From assembly GCA_031273835.1 (NCBI GenBank), contig JAISRD010000223.1:1-7621 (forward strand): a stretch of DNA of 7,621 bases, written 5' to 3'. Shown here piece after piece: positions 5,028-7,621 of the stretch. Below the pieces are notes generated by a model. The model was given only the letters and a program-made list of their open reading frames with translations. It was not told the origin of the DNA and did no database searches. The translations under genes were made by a program, and so were the position numbers. The stretch comes from Treponema sp. GTDB taxonomy: Bacteria; Spirochaetota; Spirochaetia; Treponematales; Breznakiellaceae. The first letter of the stretch is position 1. Every line of letters starts with the position of its first letter.

Positions 5028-5897
5028 ATGAAGGGGATATTCCAAAAAGCGCCTTATAACCGTTTTGAGGAATTTATCTCCCCCGGAGCCGGCCGTTTTA
5101 CCCTGCTCTGTTCCGTGCTGGAAGCTTCGGCCCTGCCTTACAGGACCGTAAACGTCGCGGGAAACAGGCATATCTTTGTACAGCCTGCCGCCAATCTGGG
5201 AAATACCGTACTCACCGCCCACTATGACCGGACCGGGGGCAGCCCCGGCGCCAACGACAACAGCGCGGCGGTATTTATGCTGATCGAGGCCGCCCTGGGG
5301 ATGCGCGCGGCGGCCCGCCCGGGGCCGCTTTTTATCTTTACCGATAAAGAAGAACTTTCAAACGGCGAGGGCCTTAAGGAACAGGGCGCCTATTCCCTTG
5401 CCCTGTACCTTAAAGATAAGGGCCTTGCGAACCCCAGAATATACTGCTTTGACGCCTGCGGATCGGGGGACACCCTGGTTATTTCCACCGCGGCGGATCA
5501 TCTGTTACGGGACGAGATAAAGCTGGGAGCCGCCGTTGTACGCCGCCGGGTGCAGGAACTGCGGAGCGCCGCCCTGGAAGCGGCCCGTGAAGCCCGGCTG
5601 GAAAAGGTGCTCCTCCTGCCCACCCCCTTTTCCGACGACGGGGGTTTTCTGAGGGCGGGGCTCCCGGCCCAGACCGTTACGGTCCTTCCCGCCCTGGAGG
5701 CGGCGGCCTTTGCGTCATTGGTCAGGACCAGGCCGGAGGCCGCGGCGGCCCTGGTATCAAGTTCGGCCTCCATGCCGGACAAACTTATCCCCGAAACATG
5801 GCGGAGCCTTAACGGCCCCGGGGACAGCCTCCTGCGGCTTACCCCGGAACACTGGAAACGGGTAACGGCCTTTGCGGCGGCCCTGGGGGGAGTATAA
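5028..5897 (+). CDS. M28-family-like zinc peptidase / aminopeptidase homologue (289 aa)
   Basis: M28 enzymes are co-catalytic di-zinc exopeptidases. The expected motifs appear in order: VLTAHYD (residues 61-67, His65 as first ligand), GANDNSAA (74-81, Asp77 as bridging ligand), FTDKEEL (104-110, Glu108 as base and Glu109 as ligand), and CFDACGSGD (140-148, Asp142 as ligand). FSDDGGFLRAGLPAQTV (201-217) corresponds to the SD-x-x-x-F-x-x-x-G-(I/L)-P block. The last ligand normally comes from an H-x-x-x-D-(T/S) motif; here the aligned segment is N-G-P-G-D-S (262-267), so Asn262 stands where His is expected. No signal peptide is visible, so it should be cytoplasmic. It follows pdxY by 13 bp and is probably co-transcribed. 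The ATG has AAGG about 11 bases upstream and a G-run adjacent. Enzymatic activity is uncertain because of the missing His. Confidence 0.75.
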   Translation: MKGIFQKAPYNRFEEFISPGAGRFTLLCSVLEASALPYRTVNVAGNRHIFVQPAANLGNTVLTAHYDRTGGSPGANDNSAAVFMLIEAALGMRAAARPGPLFIFTDKEELSNGEGLKEQGAYSLALYLKDKGLANPRIYCFDACGSGDTLVISTAADHLLRDEIKLGAAVVRRRVQELRSAALEAAREARLEKVLLLPTPFSDDGGFLRAGLPAQTVTVLPALEAAAFASLVRTRPEAAAALVSSSASMPDKLIPETWRSLNGPGDSLLRLTPEHWKRVTAFAAALGGV

Positions 5898-5898
5898 A

Positions 5899-5914
5899 GG
5901 GGGTACGGACCCCG
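5899..5914. terminator. Short hairpin between convergent genes
   Basis: GGGGT (5900-5904) and ACCCC (5909-5913) pair around ACGG, just after the M28-like stop and before the end of the opposite-strand 68-aa gene. There is no T-run on either side, so intrinsic termination is doubtful. It may help end convergent transcripts. Confidence 0.25.
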
Positions 5915-5922
5915 CTTGCGAA

Positions 5923-6129
5923 TCAGAATTCCAGGTGCAGGTTTTCGTAGATGCCCCGGGTACCGGGGGGGCCCTCAAGGATATAATCGAAATAGGGGAG
6001 CATGGGATGATCGCTGTTATTTTTCTCGGCCTCTTCCCATAGTTTAACCTTTTCCGAATCCGGTAGAGAAGCTAGAAAAGCGGCGTTAAGCAGCATACGG
6101 TAAAGATTGGCCATATTTTTTTTGTTCAC
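5923..6129 (-). CDS. Small protein of unknown function (68 aa)
   Basis: I do not recognise a family. The reading frame starts with GTG (6127-6129), supported by GGAGGG four bases upstream; an internal ATG at 6114 lacks a well-spaced ribosome-binding site. The product starts MNKKNMANLYRMLLNAAFLA. It has a predicted N-terminal helix (residues 6-20), an acidic-basic helix SEKVKLWEEAEKN (25-37) and a Pro/Gly-rich, Tyr-containing C-terminus (MLPYFDYILEGPPGTRGIYE). There is no signal peptide, membrane segment or cysteine. It converges on the M28-like gene with 25 bp between them and lies 59 bp after the primase gene on the same strand, with a hairpin in that gap. The good start signal and normal composition support a real gene; whether it is chromosomal or belongs to the mobile element is unclear. 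Confidence 0.6.
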   Translation of the reverse strand: MNKKNMANLYRMLLNAAFLASLPDSEKVKLWEEAEKNNSDHPMLPYFDYILEGPPGTRGIYENLHLEF

Positions 6130-6165
6130 AGGACCCTCCGTTCACAGTATCGGAGCTTTTTTGTC

Positions 6166-6180
6166 CGGGGTTTAGCCCCG
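6166..6180. repeat. Hairpin between the primase gene and the 68-aa gene
   Basis: CGGGG-TTTAG-CCCCG is a five-pair stem ten bases past the primase stop on the minus strand. On that strand it is followed by GGACAAAAAAG, so there is no T-tract. It could still mark the end of the primase transcript or an element boundary, but nothing in the sequence proves either. Confidence 0.3.
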
Positions 6181-6188
6181 CCGCCGTA

Positions 6189-7373
6189 TCAGGATAATCC
6201 GCCCGTTGACACCGCTTTTTTTACCGTGCTATGATTTGCGGACAAGGACCTCAGTTGCTTGCCGCTCACCGGGTTGAGCTTCCCGTTAGCGGGCCGCAGA
6301 ATCACCCCCTCGCGGGAAAAAATATTTTCGACAAAGTCGTTTAACGCCCTGGCCGCGAAGGCCGCGGCCTCGTGCAGTTCGTACCCCTCGTCAATGTAAA
6401 AAGAAGGCCGGGGTTTCTCCTTGAGGTGCCGGGTCCGGATCCAGGCGTCCAGTTCCTCGGGCGTTTTAACCTGCAGGGCCTCGACGATGTCCGCGCCGGA
6501 GGGCTTGATTTTCCGGGCTTCCGGAACCGGCTCGACCACCGCGGCGTCAAGGGAAAGCTCGTGGGTGATACGCGCCCGGAGCTTCCGGGCCGTGGAAAGC
6601 CCCACCCGCTTATCCTGGTCGTCGTCCGGGTAGATGTAGATAACCCGCCCCCGCAGCGGGGACAGGTCCACGGAGGAAAGCTTCTTACCGCCCCCGTTAT
6701 ACGCGATATGGACGAAGCCCGGCAGGGCCGCCGCCGCGGCGTCGGCGCACTTGGCCCCCTCGTGGATAAGTACCGGCAGGTCAGGAGAGGCCGCCAGCAG
6801 GTCCCGGTTGTAAAGCCGTACCGGGCAGCCGGACGCCTTGATGTAAGCGCCGTCGAACCACAGGGAAAGGACCTTCTTCTTTCCATCAGGGAAACAGCCC
6901 CCCGGATACCGGCACTCGATAAAATCTACCTCCCCCGTCTCATTCCGGTAAGGATAAACGGCCTCAATGCCCGTGATGTCGGTTTTGAAAACCGCCTTCC
7001 CCCGGGCCTTGAGCCGGTCCTCGGAATACACGTAGCGTACCGAGTCGTCCTTGATGGCTACGGGCCCCTTCGCGGGCGTCCCGGAAGGCGCGGCGGCCGG
7101 GGGCGTCATGCCCAGTTCCTCATAGACCCGCTTTTTAATCGCGGGGAAATCCCGCTTTTCATCCAGGCCGTAAAAATGGGCGGCGAATTTGTAGATGTCC
7201 GCGGATGTGCCGCATCCGAAACAGTGGTAGTCCTTCCCGTGCGGCTCAAGGGACATGGAGGGGTTAGGGTCGTTGTGCCAGGGGCATTTGATAAACCCCT
7301 GCTTGTTTTCCTGTAAGCCGTGGGTGTGAATAAACTCCCGAACATGCTCTTTTGCCGGGTCCGTGGTACTCAT
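6189..7373 (-). CDS. CHC2 zinc-finger / Toprim DNA primase of phage or ICE type (394 aa)
   Basis: The N-terminus is a CHC2 zinc finger: C30-P-W-H33, then HCFGC with C51 and C54, followed by the GTSADIYKFAAHFYG helix region typical of DnaG-like primases. A middle segment AVYPYRNETGEVDF ... CPVRLYNRDLLAA (about 138-195) is the domain that precedes Toprim in phage/ICE primases. The Toprim domain follows: VLIHEGAKCADAAAAALPG (201-219, with E205) and VIYIYPDDDQDKRVG (244-258, with D250 and D252). Then comes PSGADIVEAL, matching the usual K-G-x-D-x-x-D element. Residues 320-394 are not recognised, and no helicase domain is present. Such proteins synthesise primers for mobile-element replication or transfer. 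The start ATG (7371-7373) overlaps the stop of a tiny upstream ORF; AGGAGG is 14 bases upstream, long for direct initiation. No alternative ATG, GTG or TTG exists in frame before the upstream TGA. Confidence 0.88.
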   Translation of the reverse strand: MSTTDPAKEHVREFIHTHGLQENKQGFIKCPWHNDPNPSMSLEPHGKDYHCFGCGTSADIYKFAAHFYGLDEKRDFPAIKKRVYEELGMTPPAAAPSGTPAKGPVAIKDDSVRYVYSEDRLKARGKAVFKTDITGIEAVYPYRNETGEVDFIECRYPGGCFPDGKKKVLSLWFDGAYIKASGCPVRLYNRDLLAASPDLPVLIHEGAKCADAAAAALPGFVHIAYNGGGKKLSSVDLSPLRGRVIYIYPDDDQDKRVGLSTARKLRARITHELSLDAAVVEPVPEARKIKPSGADIVEALQVKTPEELDAWIRTRHLKEKPRPSFYIDEGYELHEAAAFAARALNDFVENIFSREGVILRPANGKLNPVSGKQLRSLSANHSTVKKAVSTGGLS

Positions 7374-7396
7374 GTATGCGGCGTTCCCCTCCTCAT
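7370..7396 (-). other. Eight-codon mini-ORF overlapping the primase start
   Basis: ATG AGG AGG GGA ACG CCG CAT ACA TGA encodes MRRGTPHT, and its TGA overlaps the primase ATG as ATGA. A TTG directly before its ATG could also start it; GGAGG lies eight bases before that TTG. The primase's own Shine-Dalgarno is too far for ideal initiation, so coupling through this mini-ORF is conceivable. This may be chance, given the short length. Confidence 0.25.
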
Positions 7397-7402
7397 CAAG
7401 GA

Positions 7403-7486
7403 TTATTCCTCCGGCTCTTTCAGCCTCAACCCGTGCCTTTCAAGGGGGGGGCGGCCACGCAAGGCCCCTAAAAAATAACCCCTCAT
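7403..7486 (-). CDS. Possible 27-aa peptide between the Lar-like and primase genes
   Basis: The ATG (7484-7486) overlaps the TGA of the Lar-like gene as ATGA, and the frame stays open to a TAA at 7403-7405. It encodes MRGYFLGALRGRPPLERHGL followed by R-L-K-E-P-E-E. The sequence is basic then acidic and has no recognisable domain. The overlap with the upstream stop argues for coupled translation. A run of eight C (7444-7451, G on the plus strand) sits in the middle; a gain or loss of one base would bring an early stop. The ribosome-binding site is weak (GGTGG). I treat it as a plausible but unproven small gene. Confidence 0.35.
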   Translation of the reverse strand: MRGYFLGALRGRPPLERHGLRLKEPEE

Positions 7487-7620
7487 TTATTCCACCGCTC
7501 GGCGGCTTCTTCCTCCGCGTCAGCGTCCGGCCCTGTGGCCCCGCAGGCGCAGATCACATTGAAATTTTTATAGCTGATATAACCATTTGTCCCCGGTATA
7601 CACCGCCATTCACTGATTAC
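7483..7620 (-). CDS. Lar-like zinc-ribbon restriction-alleviation protein, C-terminal part
   Basis: An open frame entering from the right edge gives 45 codons before TGA (7483-7485). The last part reads NFNVICACGATGPDADAEEE followed by A-A-E-R-W-N-K. It fits the C-terminal half of the Lar family (V-x-C-x-C-G-A-x-G-P ... E-E-A-x-x-x-W-N), small phage and prophage proteins that lower host restriction or modify methylation by type I systems. Only the second cysteine pair is visible (C-A-C here, closer than the more common C-x-x-C); the first pair would be off the window. It sits in the same direction as the primase, with short overlapping ORFs between, as in a phage or ICE early-gene cluster. 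The function of this copy is inferred from the fragment only. Confidence 0.6.
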   Translation of the reverse strand, partial: VISEWRCIPGTNGYISYKNFNVICACGATGPDADAEEEAAERWNK

Positions 7621-7621
7621 A

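Noticed and set aside
6341..6886. Minus-strand 181-codon frame inside the primase in another phase
   Set aside because: It overlaps the Toprim region, and its product is dominated by Arg, Pro, Ser and Thr, typical of a shifted reading of a GC-rich gene.
6372..7316. Plus-strand open frame of 314 codons opposite the primase
   Set aside because: Antisense to clear CHC2 and Toprim motifs; its product is Arg/Gly/Pro-rich with no domain, as expected for a shadow frame.
7374..7440. N-terminal extension of the primase in frame (…AERAGGIILDEEGNAAYM)
   Set aside because: The extension reads like protein, but it contains no ATG, GTG or TTG before an in-frame TGA, so the ATG at 7371-7373 remains the only standard start.
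1..7621. CRISPR array, insertion sequence or rRNA
   Set aside because: No regularly spaced direct repeats, transposase motifs, terminal inverted repeats or rRNA signatures were seen on either strand.

Overview
The window looks like a chromosomal stretch of a moderately GC-rich spirochaete, probably a Treponema relative. That inference rests on the gene set: a membrane-anchored PEGA/formylglycine-generating-enzyme-like protein coupled to smpB, a ParB/Srx-fold protein coupled to pdxY, and an M28-like peptidase. No 16S or other phylogenetic marker is present, so the assignment is an inference. The right edge (about 6190 onward) carries part of a mobile element.

Layout. (1) 3-263, plus strand: C-terminal end of a probable PlsC-type acyltransferase. 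(2) 298-704, minus strand: an AT-richer island with a BrnA-type antitoxin gene. Directly upstream is a brnT toxin remnant that keeps only its first 35 codons, under a recognisable promoter with palindromic operator-like repeats. (3) 854-927, plus strand: tRNA-Val(TAC), followed by a 13-nt inverted copy of its own T-arm/3' half. (4) 1046-3042, minus strand: a two-gene unit made of a PEGA + FGE-like membrane protein and, overlapping it by one base (TAATG), smpB. (5) 3126-5897, plus strand: a tight operon of a ParB/Srx-like protein, pyridoxal kinase PdxY and an M28-like peptidase. (6) 5923-6129, minus strand: a small unrecognised 68-aa protein. (7) 6189-7620, minus strand: a CHC2 zinc-finger/Toprim primase of phage or ICE type, preceded by tiny overlapping ORFs and the C-terminus of a Lar-like zinc-ribbon protein.

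How they work together. SmpB (trans-translation) and tRNA-Val are translation housekeeping. PdxY salvages vitamin B6; its ribosome-binding site is made by the last two Arg codons of the ParB/Srx-like gene, so the two are probably translated together. The BrnT/BrnA locus appears to have lost its toxin core while keeping the antitoxin and its control region. The primase and Lar-like genes mark an integrated element whose remainder lies beyond the right edge.

The observations most worth a second look are the degraded toxin-antitoxin locus with intact operators, the inverted T-arm copy behind the tRNA, the FGE-like protein without catalytic cysteines, the hairpin-encoding insertion in pdxY, and the M28-like enzyme with an apparently replaced zinc ligand.
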